This document shows, piece after piece, positions 1-8,472 of a stretch of DNA of 51,186 nucleotides. Origin of the DNA: an uncultured Flavobacteriales bacterium (GTDB lineage Bacteria > Bacteroidota > Bacteroidia > Flavobacteriales > Flavobacteriaceae); contig CAJXYJ010000005.1 in assembly GCA_913063255.1 (NCBI GenBank), positions 1-51,186 on the forward strand, read 5' to 3'. Position 1 is the stretch's first letter. The number at the start of each line of letters is the position of its first letter. The position numbers and the translations under genes were made by a program. The notes below the pieces were generated by a model. It saw nothing but the letters and a program-made list of their open reading frames with translations, did not search any database and was not told the DNA's origin.

Positions 1-123
1 ATTCCAGAAGAAGATAAGTGGATTACATTAAAAATTTCTGCTTCTGCTTTAAAAAACATTAATAGAAAAGGAATCTCAGCTGTTTTGAAAGAAGCAAGAG
101 CAAAAGGGTTTTTAACAAAATAA
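1..123 (+). CDS. rpmB: 50S ribosomal protein bL28, C-terminal part (truncated by window edge)
   Basis: The first 40 codons in frame 1 run to a TAA at 121-123 and read as the C-terminal half of ribosomal protein bL28, ending in KEARAKGFLTK. The start lies outside the window. bL28 is a structural component of the large ribosomal subunit. It sits 26 nt upstream of rpmG, the usual rpmB-rpmG-DUF4295 order of Flavobacteriaceae, so the three are probably cotranscribed up to the terminator at 551-583. Identity is supported by the tail and by the neighbours. Confidence 0.88.
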   Translation: MPEEDKWITLKISASALKNINRKGISAVLKEARAKGFLTK

Positions 124-149
124 TCCAATCCTAAAAAACGAATAGAGAA

Positions 150-332
150 ATGGCAAAAAGAGGAAATAGAATTCAGGTAATCTTAGAATGTACAGAGCAT
201 AAAGCTTCTGGACAAAGAGGTACTTCTAGATACATTACAACAAAGAACAAGAAAAATACTCCTGATAGAATGGAAATTAAAAAATTCAATCCTATCTTAA
301 AGAAAATGACAGTTCACAAAGAAATTAAATAA
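150..332 (+). CDS. rpmG: 50S ribosomal protein bL33
   Basis: This 60-residue basic protein begins [18 protein letters not shown] and contains the bL33 core around SRYITTKNK and MEIKKFNP. bL33 is a small protein of the large subunit near the E site. Only one cysteine (residue 14) is present, so this is the zinc-independent form, lacking the paired CxxC motifs. Length matches the family. It lies between rpmB and the DUF4295 gene and is probably in one transcript with them. Confidence 0.96.
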   Translation: MAKRGNRIQVILECTEHKASGQRGTSRYITTKNKKNTPDRMEIKKFNPILKKMTVHKEIK

Positions 333-376
333 TTAGATTTTTAATTCATAAAAATCACACAACACCCATATAGGTC

Positions 377-529
377 ATGGCAAAAAAATCAGTAGCATCG
401 TTACAAACAGGTTCAAAGAGATTATCAAAAGCGATCAAAATGGTAAAATCTCCAAAAACAGGAGCTTATACATTTGTTGAAGCAATCATGGATCCTTCTA
501 AAGTAAATGCTTTTTTAGCAAAAAAATAA
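377..529 (+). CDS. DUF4295 small basic protein (Bacteroidota ribosome-associated)
   Basis: A 50-codon gene beginning MAKKSVASLQTGSKR and ending NAFLAKK. It is too short for most ORF callers but clearly real: it is lysine-rich, lies 44 nt after rpmG, and is followed by a strong terminator. The DUF4295 family is found next to rpmB/rpmG throughout Bacteroidota. From memory, a Bacteroidota-specific large-subunit protein named bL38 was described from the Flavobacterium johnsoniae ribosome structure, and this gene is a candidate for it; I am not certain the two are the same. A ribosomal role is in any case the best inference from context and composition. Confidence 0.9.
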   Translation: MAKKSVASLQTGSKRLSKAIKMVKSPKTGAYTFVEAIMDPSKVNAFLAKK

Positions 530-550
530 GCACTACTCTTATAAAATTAT

Positions 551-583
551 AAAGCTACTTTCATTTGAAAGTAGCTTTTTTTA
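551..583 (+). terminator. Rho-independent terminator of the rpmB-rpmG-DUF4295 operon
   Basis: A perfect 13-bp inverted repeat (551-563 AAAGCTACTTTCA, 566-578 its complement) with a 2-nt loop is followed directly by a T run (579-582). It lies 21 nt after the DUF4295 stop codon and is the clearest terminator in the window. Confidence 0.9.
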
Positions 584-605
584 TGTCTAAGAATTCCGTA
601 TTTTT

Positions 606-713
606 GGGCCTTACCGAAAACGGTCGGGCTTTCAGCTTTATCTTTTATACGAAACTATTTTAGTAGCTTATATTGAGTTTTATATAAAAGGATATCGCTT
701 CAATCCCTAAGGC
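606..713 (+). ncRNA. Putative structured element between the ribosomal-protein operon and ftsY
   Basis: No ORF fits here, but nested complementary segments do. GCCTTA (608-613) pairs with TAAGGC (708-713) as a closing stem. ACCG-AAAA-CGGT (613-624) forms a small hairpin. TCTTTTATA (641-649) pairs with 683-691 as a longer arm, and ACTA/TAGT (654-657/661-664) makes an inner hairpin. The segments GGTCGGGCTTTC and CTTCAATCCCTAA resemble an element I remember as common between genes in flavobacterial genomes, where the closing stem reads GCGTTA/TAACGC. If that memory is right, this copy shows a compensatory G-C to C-G change. Function unknown: it could be an RNA, a repeat or a processed leader. 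Confidence 0.45.
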
Positions 714-751
714 AAAGACTTAAAATCAAACAAGAAAGAGAAACAGAACAC

Positions 752-1705
752 ATGAGTTTTTTTAAAAAAATATTTTCAAAAGAAAAAAAAGAAACCTTAG
801 ATAAAGGACTTGAAAAAACTAAAGTTTCCTTTCTAGATAAATTAAACAAGGCTGTTGCTGGTAAGAGTAAAGTAGATGCAGATGTTTTAGATAATCTTGA
901 GGAAGTTCTTGTCAGTAGTGATGTTGGAGTTGAGACAACACTTAAAGTAATTGACCGAATTGAAGAACGAGTTGCAAATGATAAATATCTAGGAACCGAA
1001 GAACTTAATAAAATACTGCGAGAAGAAATTGCTGGCTTATTAAGTGAAACAAATAGTGGTGAGGCAACAGAGTTTGATATTCCAGTGCTGAAGACTCCTT
1101 ATGTAATTATGGTGGTTGGTGTTAATGGTGTAGGTAAAACTACTACTATTGGTAAATTGGCATATCAATTTAAAAAGGCTGGTAAAAAGGTTGTTTTAGG
1201 TGCAGCAGATACTTTTCGTGCTGCCGCAATTGATCAACTTCAAGTTTGGGCAGATCGAACAGATGTGCCTATTATAAAACAAAGTATGGGAAGTGATCCA
1301 GCAAGTGTTGCATTCGATACCTTAGAAAGTGCAGTCACCCAAAATGCAGATGTGGTAATTATTGATACCGCAGGGAGACTTCACAATAAAGTAAACTTAA
1401 TGAACGAGCTCACCAAAGTAAAAAGAGTGATGCAAAAAGTATTACCAGAAACACCAAATGAAGTATTATTGGTGTTAGACGGTTCCACAGGGCAAAATGC
1501 CTTTGAACAAGCCAAACAATTTACTGCAGCAACCGAAGTAACTTCATTGGCCGTTACCAAATTAGATGGGACCGCTAAAGGCGGTGTTGTAATAGGAATT
1601 AGCGATCAGTTTAAAATTCCTGTTAAATATATTGGTGTTGGTGAAGGTATAGAAGACTTGCAAGTTTTTAATAAAATCGAATTTGTAGATTCATTCTTTA
1701 AATAA
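752..1705 (+). CDS. ftsY: Signal recognition particle receptor FtsY
   Basis: The 317-residue SRP receptor GTPase docks the SRP-ribosome complex at the inner membrane and hands it to SecYEG. The N-terminal helical domain is short (about residues 1-100) and lysine-rich. The NG domain carries G1 GVNGVGKT (123-130), the DTFRAAA insertion-box motif (153-159), DTAGR (205-209) and TKLD (269-272), ending in the GVGEGIEDLQ region. It lacks the long acidic A domain of enterobacterial FtsY, as is usual in Bacteroidota. The TAA stop overlaps the rimO ATG by one base (TAATG), so the two are likely translationally coupled. Confidence 0.97.
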   Translation: MSFFKKIFSKEKKETLDKGLEKTKVSFLDKLNKAVAGKSKVDADVLDNLEEVLVSSDVGVETTLKVIDRIEERVANDKYLGTEELNKILREEIAGLLSETNSGEATEFDIPVLKTPYVIMVVGVNGVGKTTTIGKLAYQFKKAGKKVVLGAADTFRAAAIDQLQVWADRTDVPIIKQSMGSDPASVAFDTLESAVTQNADVVIIDTAGRLHNKVNLMNELTKVKRVMQKVLPETPNEVLLVLDGSTGQNAFEQAKQFTAATEVTSLAVTKLDGTAKGGVVIGISDQFKIPVKYIGVGEGIEDLQVFNKIEFVDSFFK

Positions 1706-3006
1706 TGCGTACAAAAACAATCAAAAAAAATAAGATCAACGTAGTAACTCTAGGTTGTTCAAAAAACGTTTACGATAGTGAAGTGTTAATGGGACAACTT
1801 CGTGCTAACGATAAAGAGGTCGTTCATGAAGAAGAGGGTAATATTGTTGTAATCAATACTTGCGGTTTTATTGCCAATGCGAAAGAGGAAAGTATTAATA
1901 CCATACTAGAATACGTAAATAAAAAAGAAGAGGGAATCGTAGATAAGGTTTTTGTAACTGGATGCCTTTCTGAAAGGTATAAACCCGATTTACAAAAGGA
2001 AATCCCAAGTGTGGACCAATATTTTGGCACTACAGAACTTCCTGCCCTATTAAAGGCTTTAGAAGCTAATTATAAACATGAATTAATTGGAGAACGTCTA
2101 ACAACCACTCCAAAAAATTACGCTTATTTAAAAATCGCTGAAGGTTGTGATCGACCTTGTTCATTTTGTGCAATTCCTATAATGAGAGGGAAGCATAAAA
2201 GTACACCTATGGAAGAATTGGTGATTGAAGCAGAAAAATTAGCTAAAAATGGCGTAAAAGAACTAATTCTAATAGCACAAGATTTAACCTATTACGGACT
2301 TGATATTTACAAAAAAAGAAACTTAGCAGAACTACTTAGAGAGTTGATTAAGGTAGAGGGGATAGATTGGATTCGTTTGCATTATGCATATCCAACAGGC
2401 TTTCCATTGGATGTTTTAGAAGTAATGAGAGATGAACCAAAGGTTTGTAATTATATCGATATTCCATTGCAGCATATTTCAGATTCTATTTTAAAGTCGA
2501 TGAGACGTGGATCTGGAAAAGAAAAAGTGAATAAACTACTTAACGATTTTAGGGAGACGGTACCTAATATTGCCATAAGAACTACACTAATCGTTGGTTA
2601 CCCAGGAGAAACCGAAGAAAATTTTCAAGAGTTAAAAGAATGGGTAAGTGCAATGCGATTTGAACGTTTAGGTTGTTTTACGTATTCTCATGAAGAAAAT
2701 ACCCATGCCTTTAATCTGGTAGATGACGTCCCTGAAGATGTAAAAATGCAACGTGCAAATGAGATTATGGAAATACAATCTCAAATTTCTTGGGAACTTA
2801 ATCAAGAAAAAATAGGAAAAGAGTTTAAGGTTGTTATTGATCGTAAAGAAGGAAGTTATTTTGTAGGTAGAACTCAATTCGACAGTCCAGATGTAGATAA
2901 CGAAGTCTTGATTAATGCAGAAAAAGGATATCTTCGTACTGGTGATTTTGCAATGGTAAAAATTACTGGGGCAGAAGACTTTGATTTGTACGCAAGTGTC
3001 GTATAA
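1705..3006 (+). CDS. rimO: Ribosomal protein uS12 methylthiotransferase RimO
   Basis: RimO is a radical-SAM enzyme that adds a methylthio group to a conserved aspartate of ribosomal protein uS12. The N-terminal MTTase domain supplies cluster ligands C18, C53 and C87. The radical-SAM cluster motif is C148-x3-C152-x2-C155 (EGCDRPCSFC), and the C-terminal ~65 residues form the TRAM domain. The IxLQHISD segment is typical. At 433 residues it has the family length. It starts within the ftsY stop codon, the ftsY-rimO pairing common in Flavobacteriaceae. Related MiaB enzymes act on tRNA, but the spacing and neighbours favour RimO. Confidence 0.96.
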   Translation: MRTKTIKKNKINVVTLGCSKNVYDSEVLMGQLRANDKEVVHEEEGNIVVINTCGFIANAKEESINTILEYVNKKEEGIVDKVFVTGCLSERYKPDLQKEIPSVDQYFGTTELPALLKALEANYKHELIGERLTTTPKNYAYLKIAEGCDRPCSFCAIPIMRGKHKSTPMEELVIEAEKLAKNGVKELILIAQDLTYYGLDIYKKRNLAELLRELIKVEGIDWIRLHYAYPTGFPLDVLEVMRDEPKVCNYIDIPLQHISDSILKSMRRGSGKEKVNKLLNDFRETVPNIAIRTTLIVGYPGETEENFQELKEWVSAMRFERLGCFTYSHEENTHAFNLVDDVPEDVKMQRANEIMEIQSQISWELNQEKIGKEFKVVIDRKEGSYFVGRTQFDSPDVDNEVLINAEKGYLRTGDFAMVKITGAEDFDLYASVV

Positions 3007-3110
3007 TCTATTTACTTTATAAGGAAATGTTATAAAAAGTAAAGCCCATATCTTATTATAAAAATTTAAATATTATCTATATTAGATTTTTATAGAATGA
3101 ATATTTTTAA

Positions 3111-4190
3111 ATGGCTAAATCATTACTTTTTATACCCGATATTTCCGGTTTTACTCAATTTGTAAAAACTACAGAAGTTGAACATAGCCAGCATGTTATT
3201 GCAGAACTGTTGGAGGTAATTATTGATGCAAATACTCTAAATCTTGAATTAGCAGAAATAGAAGGGGATGCTTTGTTCTTTTATAAAGAAAACATACAGC
3301 TAACACAACAATCTCTTTTAGAACAAATAAAAACTATGTATACGGCCTTCTATAGCCATCTAAAACTTTTAGAAAAAAATAGAGTCTGTACCTGTAATGC
3401 CTGTGCTACAGCACCAAAACTGCAACTAAAAATTATCATACATGCAGGTAACCTACAATTCATTGAAGTTAAAGGAAATCGTAAACCCTTCGGGAATGTT
3501 GTAATAGAAGCGCATCGCTTATTGAAAAATTCGGTTCCAAATGATAATTATGTATTGATAAGTTGCGAATTAGAAAATGAAATTGGAAAACTCCAGAATA
3601 TTGAAAGTGATTTATTAAGCTTTCAAGCGGGAAGAGACTCTTACGATTCCAAAGAAATAAAATATCAATATGCATTAATTGAAATTTCAAAGTTGCAGAT
3701 AAAAACTTTTGAAGAACCTAAGTTTGTTACATTTAATAGCCTTCCAAATATTAGTTTTGAAAAGGTTTTTAATGTTTCAGCAGAAGTTTTAATTGAGCAA
3801 ATAACCAATTATAAAAATCGTCATAACTGGGTAGAGGGCGTTGATGAGTTTATTTATAATGAACATGAAGTAACAAGATTAGGAACAGAACATGTTTGTG
3901 TGATTAATGGAAAACAATTAATGTTTAAGACTATCACAAAAAAAGGGAAGCCGAATCAAATTATTTATGGAGAACTAACTAAAATACCTTTCCTTATTGA
4001 CGAGTTGTATCAGTTTTTTATTATAACTCCAAAATCTAATAATTCTTGCTTATTAGATTTAGAAGTATATTGGAAAGTAAAGTCTCCTATTAAGAAAATG
4101 ATAATTGCATTGTTTGTTAAAAAACAAATACTTAAAAGCAATACAAAAGCAATGAATAATTTATATTGTTATTTAAGTGAAAATAAATAG
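3111..4190 (+). CDS. DUF2652 protein: cyclase-like N-terminal domain plus SRPBCC-like C-terminal domain
   Basis: Residues 1-~150 match the layout of class III nucleotidyl cyclases. FIPDISGFT (Asp10) resembles the first metal-binding strand, EGDALFFY (Asp53) the second, and FGNVVIEAHRL (Arg136) the N-x4-R helix, although the catalytic Asn is Ile132 here. A cysteine cluster, CTCNAC (C93, C95, C98), lies between them. Residues ~215-359 look like an SRPBCC (START-like) ligand-binding domain. Neither the substrate nor activity is known. The metal-binding aspartates are kept while the Asn is lost, so it may be a sensor or a degenerate cyclase. It stands alone between rimO and a lipoprotein gene. 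Confidence 0.75.
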   Translation: MAKSLLFIPDISGFTQFVKTTEVEHSQHVIAELLEVIIDANTLNLELAEIEGDALFFYKENIQLTQQSLLEQIKTMYTAFYSHLKLLEKNRVCTCNACATAPKLQLKIIIHAGNLQFIEVKGNRKPFGNVVIEAHRLLKNSVPNDNYVLISCELENEIGKLQNIESDLLSFQAGRDSYDSKEIKYQYALIEISKLQIKTFEEPKFVTFNSLPNISFEKVFNVSAEVLIEQITNYKNRHNWVEGVDEFIYNEHEVTRLGTEHVCVINGKQLMFKTITKKGKPNQIIYGELTKIPFLIDELYQFFIITPKSNNSCLLDLEVYWKVKSPIKKMIIALFVKKQILKSNTKAMNNLYCYLSENK

Positions 4191-4234
4191 ATTAATAATA
4201 GATTGAAAGCTAATTACTTCTAAATACAAATACA

Positions 4235-5458
4235 ATGAGAACTTCTGTTTTTTTGCTCTTTATTCTTCTTGTTTCGTGTAAATCAGAAATTAATAAAACA
4301 AAGGAAACCCTTTCAGATACAAATGATAAGGGGATTCATCAACTACCTACACCAGCATTAAGCAGTAGCTCTTTGCCTAAGCTTTATAGTAATGGGGAAG
4401 AATTATATATGTCCTGGGTTGAAAAACAAGATACTGTATCGGTTTTAAAATATTCTTTTTTTAAAAATAATAATTGGAGTATCCCTGAAGAAATAGTATC
4501 TGGTACAGATTGGTTTGTGAACTGGGCAGATTATCCAGCAATAGCCGAAAATAATGGAAATATATTAACCAATATTCTTCAAAAATCAGCTAGCGGATCC
4601 TATACCTATGATGTAAAACTTAACTTGTATTCCAAAGAAAATAAGAATTGGAAAAACAACTTTCTTCTCCACCACGACAGCACCCAAAGTGAACATGGTT
4701 TTGTTTCTATATTGCCTTATGAAAAAGATTCCTTTTTTGTGACTTGGTTGGACGGAAGAACTACAGTAAATGTCCCTAAAGGGGAAGAACAAATGACAAT
4801 TAGAGGTGCAGTTATTAATAAAAATGGAGAGATAGAACAAGATAGTTTATTGGATGATCGGGTTTGTGATTGTTGCAATACTGCAGCAACCATGACAACT
4901 AATGGACCTGTTGTTGTGTATAGGGATCGGTCTGAAGAAGAGATAAGAGACATTAGTATTGTACGATGGAAAAATGGGAATTGGACGCAACCAGAAACTG
5001 TAATTGAAGATAATTGGCTAATTCCGGGTTGCCCAGTTAATGGACCAGAGATTGATGCTTTGGGGTCAAATATTGCTATGGCTTGGTTTACAGCTGAAAA
5101 TGAAAATCCAAGAGTGCAGGTAGTGTTTTCAGAGAATAGTGGTAAAACCTTTGGACTTCCATATAGAATTGATGCTGGAAATGCAATTGGTAGAGTAGAT
5201 GTTATGATGTTAAATAATGATTCTGCTGCAGTACTTTGGATGGAGCCACAAGGAGTTGATACTGTTATTCAGTTGGTGAAAGTATCTACTAATGGGGCGA
5301 TAAATGATCCTGTCACAATTTCTAAAACTAGGTCTGAAAGATCTTCTGGTTTCCCGCAATTGGAAGTTGTAGGAGACAAAGTGTATATTGCTTGGACTTC
5401 TTTAGAGAATGTAGAACCTACCATTAGAGTTGCTTCCCTTTTAATAGAAGATTTATAA
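4235..5458 (+). CDS. BNR/sialidase-like beta-propeller lipoprotein with CDCC motif
   Basis: A 407-residue lipoprotein: the signal peptide ends in lipobox LVSC with Cys15 as the acylation site. The mature part has repeated strand patterns of the kind found in six-bladed BNR propellers (DGRTTVN near 173, FSENSGKTFG near 296). It carries a conserved C211-D-C213-C214 motif, followed by VYRDRSEEEIRDI and a fourth cysteine in GCPVNGP (C266). I remember this motif set from uncharacterised sialidase-like proteins of several phyla. The usual sialidase catalytic arrangement is not evident, so the name describes the fold only. The four cysteines suggest metal binding or disulfides on the cell surface. 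Confidence 0.65.
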   Translation: MRTSVFLLFILLVSCKSEINKTKETLSDTNDKGIHQLPTPALSSSSLPKLYSNGEELYMSWVEKQDTVSVLKYSFFKNNNWSIPEEIVSGTDWFVNWADYPAIAENNGNILTNILQKSASGSYTYDVKLNLYSKENKNWKNNFLLHHDSTQSEHGFVSILPYEKDSFFVTWLDGRTTVNVPKGEEQMTIRGAVINKNGEIEQDSLLDDRVCDCCNTAATMTTNGPVVVYRDRSEEEIRDISIVRWKNGNWTQPETVIEDNWLIPGCPVNGPEIDALGSNIAMAWFTAENENPRVQVVFSENSGKTFGLPYRIDAGNAIGRVDVMMLNNDSAAVLWMEPQGVDTVIQLVKVSTNGAINDPVTISKTRSERSSGFPQLEVVGDKVYIAWTSLENVEPTIRVASLLIEDL

Positions 5459-5468
5459 ATATAGTATA

Positions 5469-6698
5469 TTGAAAACACTGCTTATCATCGGTCATACTTT
5501 TCCAGAGCCAGCAACAACAGCAGCAGGAACAAGAATGATGCAGATTATTTCTTTATTTTTAGAACAAGGATATAAAATAACTTTTGCTTGTACAGCATTG
5601 GTTTCCGAGAAATCGGAAGCCCTTTCAAATTATGGAATTAATTCGATTGCTATTAAGTTAAACGATGAAAGTTTTAACGAGTTTATCAAAGATTTAAAAC
5701 CTTCGATAGTACTTTTTGATCGTTATATAACCGAAGAACAATTTGGTTGGCGTGTTGTAGAATCTTGTCCTGATGCATTAAGAATATTAGACACAGAAGA
5801 TTTGCACTTTCTAAGAAAGGCTAGAGAAGAAGCGGTTAAAAAAGGAATTGATGTAAAGGATGCTAATTTATTTTCTGAAGTTGCAAAACGTGAAATTGCT
5901 AGTATTTATCGTTGTGATTTATCACTAATAATTTCTGAGATTGAAATGGATTTGCTTGAAAATACATTTAACATATCTAAACGTATTTTGTTTTATTTGC
6001 CATTTGTAATTAATAGTTTATCCAAGAGTGAAATGGAGTCGCTTCCCACTTTCGAGGATAGAAATCATTTTATAGCCATTGGAAACTTGATGCATTCACC
6101 TAATGTAGATTCGGTTTTATATTTAAAAAATGAAATTTGGCCAGAAATACGGAAACTACTTCCAAAGACAGAACTTCATGTTTATGGAGCTTATGCTCCG
6201 CAGAGAATTCAAGAATTACATGATTCTAAAAATAGATTTTTAATAAAAGGATGGGCAAAAGAGGTTTCTGAGCTTATGAAGAACGCTAAAGTTTGTTTGG
6301 CACCTTTACGATTTGGTGCTGGCTTAAAAGGAAAGTTATTGGATGCAATGATTTACGGAACGCCTAGCGTAACGACATCCATAGGAGCGGAGGGAATGTA
6401 TAGTTCAGAATTTAAAGCAGGAAGAGTAAATGATGATGTTAAAGATATTGTTTCAAATGCGGTTTCATTATATACACATAAAGACGAATGGCTTCAGGAA
6501 CAGAAAAACGGATTCGTAGTTTTAGAAAATCGTTTTCAAAAAGATCTTTTTTCCGAAGATTTTAAAAATACAATCCATCAACTTCAGGAACATAAAATAA
6601 AACACAGAGAAAATAATTTTATCGGACAGATTTTTCAACACCATTCTTTAAAAAGTACCAAGTATTTAAGTAAATGGATTGAGGAGAAAAATAAATAG
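5469..6698 (+). CDS. Glycosyltransferase, GT4-like
   Basis: A 409-residue GT-B fold protein. The N-terminal domain starts with KTLLIIGHTFPEP and an AAGTRM loop. The C-terminal domain has GNLMHSPNVDSV (about residue 201), the ELHVYGAYAP strand and APLRFGAGLKGKLLDAM, where the second Glu of the usual E-x7-E motif is Asp. YGTPSVTT follows. The start is a TTG at 5469, chosen because the first beta strand begins immediately. It lies 10 nt after the lipoprotein gene and 24 nt before a hydrolase, separate from the capsule locus. The acceptor cannot be inferred. Confidence 0.8.
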   Translation: MKTLLIIGHTFPEPATTAAGTRMMQIISLFLEQGYKITFACTALVSEKSEALSNYGINSIAIKLNDESFNEFIKDLKPSIVLFDRYITEEQFGWRVVESCPDALRILDTEDLHFLRKAREEAVKKGIDVKDANLFSEVAKREIASIYRCDLSLIISEIEMDLLENTFNISKRILFYLPFVINSLSKSEMESLPTFEDRNHFIAIGNLMHSPNVDSVLYLKNEIWPEIRKLLPKTELHVYGAYAPQRIQELHDSKNRFLIKGWAKEVSELMKNAKVCLAPLRFGAGLKGKLLDAMIYGTPSVTTSIGAEGMYSSEFKAGRVNDDVKDIVSNAVSLYTHKDEWLQEQKNGFVVLENRFQKDLFSEDFKNTIHQLQEHKIKHRENNFIGQIFQHHSLKSTKYLSKWIEEKNK

Positions 6699-6722
6699 GG
6701 ATTTAACTCTAAGGAAGAAAAT

Positions 6723-7535
6723 ATGCGTAGATCTAAAAAAGCTTTTATTATTGTTTTTGTACTCCTTAATATTTATGGTTTACTTTGTGGCGTGATATAT
6801 TTTTTTCAAGAAAACCTTATTTTTTTACCTAGCTTACTTTCTCAAGAACATACTTTTGAAATGGAATATCCTTTTGAAGAAATTATGCTTACAACTACTG
6901 ATGGGGCCCAACTTAACGGACTGCATTTTAAAGCGAAAAATTCTAAAGGTGTCATTCTATACTATCATGGAAATGCTGGAGATTTACAGGGTTGGGGTCA
7001 GTCCACACAATATTTTGTGGATATGGATTATTCGGTAATAATTATGGATTATCGTGGTTATGGGAAGAGTACTGGAAAAAGATCTATGGAGAATCTATAT
7101 GAAGATGCTGAATTGTGGTATGACTTTACAAAGAAAGATTATCAGGATAACCAAATTACGGTCTATGGCAGGAGTTTGGGAACCACTTTTGCAACTTATA
7201 TAGCATCACAAAATAAAGTAAAGAACCTTGTATTAGAGGCTCCGTATTATAGTATGGAAGAAATTGCAAAATCTAGATTTCCATTTTTACCTATCAAGCT
7301 TTTATTGCATTATAAATTTCCAACCTATCAATATATTAATCAAGTAGATTGTCCAATTACAATTTATCATGGTACAAAAGATAGGGTGATAGATTATAAA
7401 GAAGGAATGCGTTTGTTTGAAAGTATAGTAAAAGAAAATAAGAGTCTAATTAGCATCCCAGCTGGAGGTCATAATGATTTAGTTTCTCTAAAAGAATACT
7501 CAAATACGATTAATGAGGTCTTGGAAAAAGATTAA
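6723..7535 (+). CDS. Membrane-anchored alpha/beta hydrolase (ABHD/Bem46-like)
   Basis: A 270-residue serine hydrolase. One N-terminal membrane helix (about 7-27) is followed by the FFQENLIFLP segment typical of the family. The oxyanion motif is HGNAG (82-86), the nucleophile Ser151 sits in GRSLG, and Asp220 in HGTKDR and His250 in AGGHND complete the triad. Such proteins are inner-membrane-anchored esterases or thioesterases; the substrate is unknown. Its TAA (7533-7535) overlaps the stop of the convergent SDR gene (7532-7534), so there is no intergenic terminator. Confidence 0.85.
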   Translation: MRRSKKAFIIVFVLLNIYGLLCGVIYFFQENLIFLPSLLSQEHTFEMEYPFEEIMLTTTDGAQLNGLHFKAKNSKGVILYYHGNAGDLQGWGQSTQYFVDMDYSVIIMDYRGYGKSTGKRSMENLYEDAELWYDFTKKDYQDNQITVYGRSLGTTFATYIASQNKVKNLVLEAPYYSMEEIAKSRFPFLPIKLLLHYKFPTYQYINQVDCPITIYHGTKDRVIDYKEGMRLFESIVKENKSLISIPAGGHNDLVSLKEYSNTINEVLEKD

Positions 7536-8314
7536 TTTCTATTTTTTTCTTGAATTTTCCGAACTATAGAAGCCGCTGTATTTCTTGGCATAATTCGAGG
7601 AAGTTTTGACAAAAATTTATTAAATTTTCCAGGAACGACTACTGTTTTTCCTTTAAGCATCGCTTTGTATCCATAGGTAGCAACTTGATTTGGACAAGCA
7701 ATATTAAATCCAATTTTATTTTCACTTGTCTCTTGTGATACTACTTCCTGAAATGAGGTGTTTGTTTGACCAGGACATAATACAGTTACCGTAACTCCTG
7801 TGCCTTTTAACTCATTTGCAATAGCTTCAGAAAAGGAAAGAATATAGGCCTTAGAAGCATAATAAATTGCCATTAGTGGGCCTGGTTGAAAAGCAGCTAA
7901 GGATGACATATTTAAAATTTTACCAGACTTTCGTTCTACCATCCCAGTTAATAACAACTTTGTTAAATGCGTAGTAGTCATGATATGCAAATTTAACATC
8001 GCTGATTCCCGTTGCCAATCTGTATCTGCGAAAGTTCCAAATAAACCAAATCCTGCATTATTGATCAATACGTCTATGGGAATGTTTTTAATTTCATTAA
8101 ATATCTCCTCTGCGATATTAATAATACTAAGGTCTTTTACTAATATTGTTATTTTAGTACTATAGTTTTTTTGAAGTTCTTTTTTAGTTTTTTCAAGTTT
8201 ATCAGCATCGATATCTATTAGAATAAGATTGTAGTTATCCTTCGCTAATAATAGCGCTAATTCATATCCTAAGCCTGAAGCTCCTCCAGTTACTAATGCG
8301 GTTTTAACAGACAT
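7532..8314 (-). CDS. Short-chain dehydrogenase/reductase (SDR)
   Basis: A 260-residue classical SDR. The cofactor motif TGGASGLG is at 9-16, with Asp34/Asp36 after beta 2 suggesting NAD(H) preference. NNAG is at 85-88, Ser137/Ser138 lie in the active-site strand, and Y151-x3-K155 is the catalytic pair. The C-terminal part (PNQVATYGYKAMLKGK, then PRIMPRNTAASIVRK) resembles the DltE/YqjQ-like group of uncharacterised SDRs. The substrate is unknown. It converges on the hydrolase gene with a 4-nt overlap. Confidence 0.88.
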   Translation of the reverse strand: MSVKTALVTGGASGLGYELALLLAKDNYNLILIDIDADKLEKTKKELQKNYSTKITILVKDLSIINIAEEIFNEIKNIPIDVLINNAGFGLFGTFADTDWQRESAMLNLHIMTTTHLTKLLLTGMVERKSGKILNMSSLAAFQPGPLMAIYYASKAYILSFSEAIANELKGTGVTVTVLCPGQTNTSFQEVVSQETSENKIGFNIACPNQVATYGYKAMLKGKTVVVPGKFNKFLSKLPRIMPRNTAASIVRKIQEKNRN

Positions 8315-8472
8315 ATTTATAGATGGTTATTGAGTTTGCAAGATAATTTAATTTTGATAGAAGACATTATACCAAGATATTATATTTTACAATCCTGAAT
8401 AAACGTTCTATACAACAAGATAAGAACCAATAATAGACAAAATGTATTTTATAAATTGTTTAAATAGCTTTA

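Noticed and set aside
3011-3043. Hairpin TTTACTTT/AAAGTAAA after rimO
   Set aside because: The stem is AT-only with a long loop and no following T run (it continues GCCCAT), so I did not call it a terminator.
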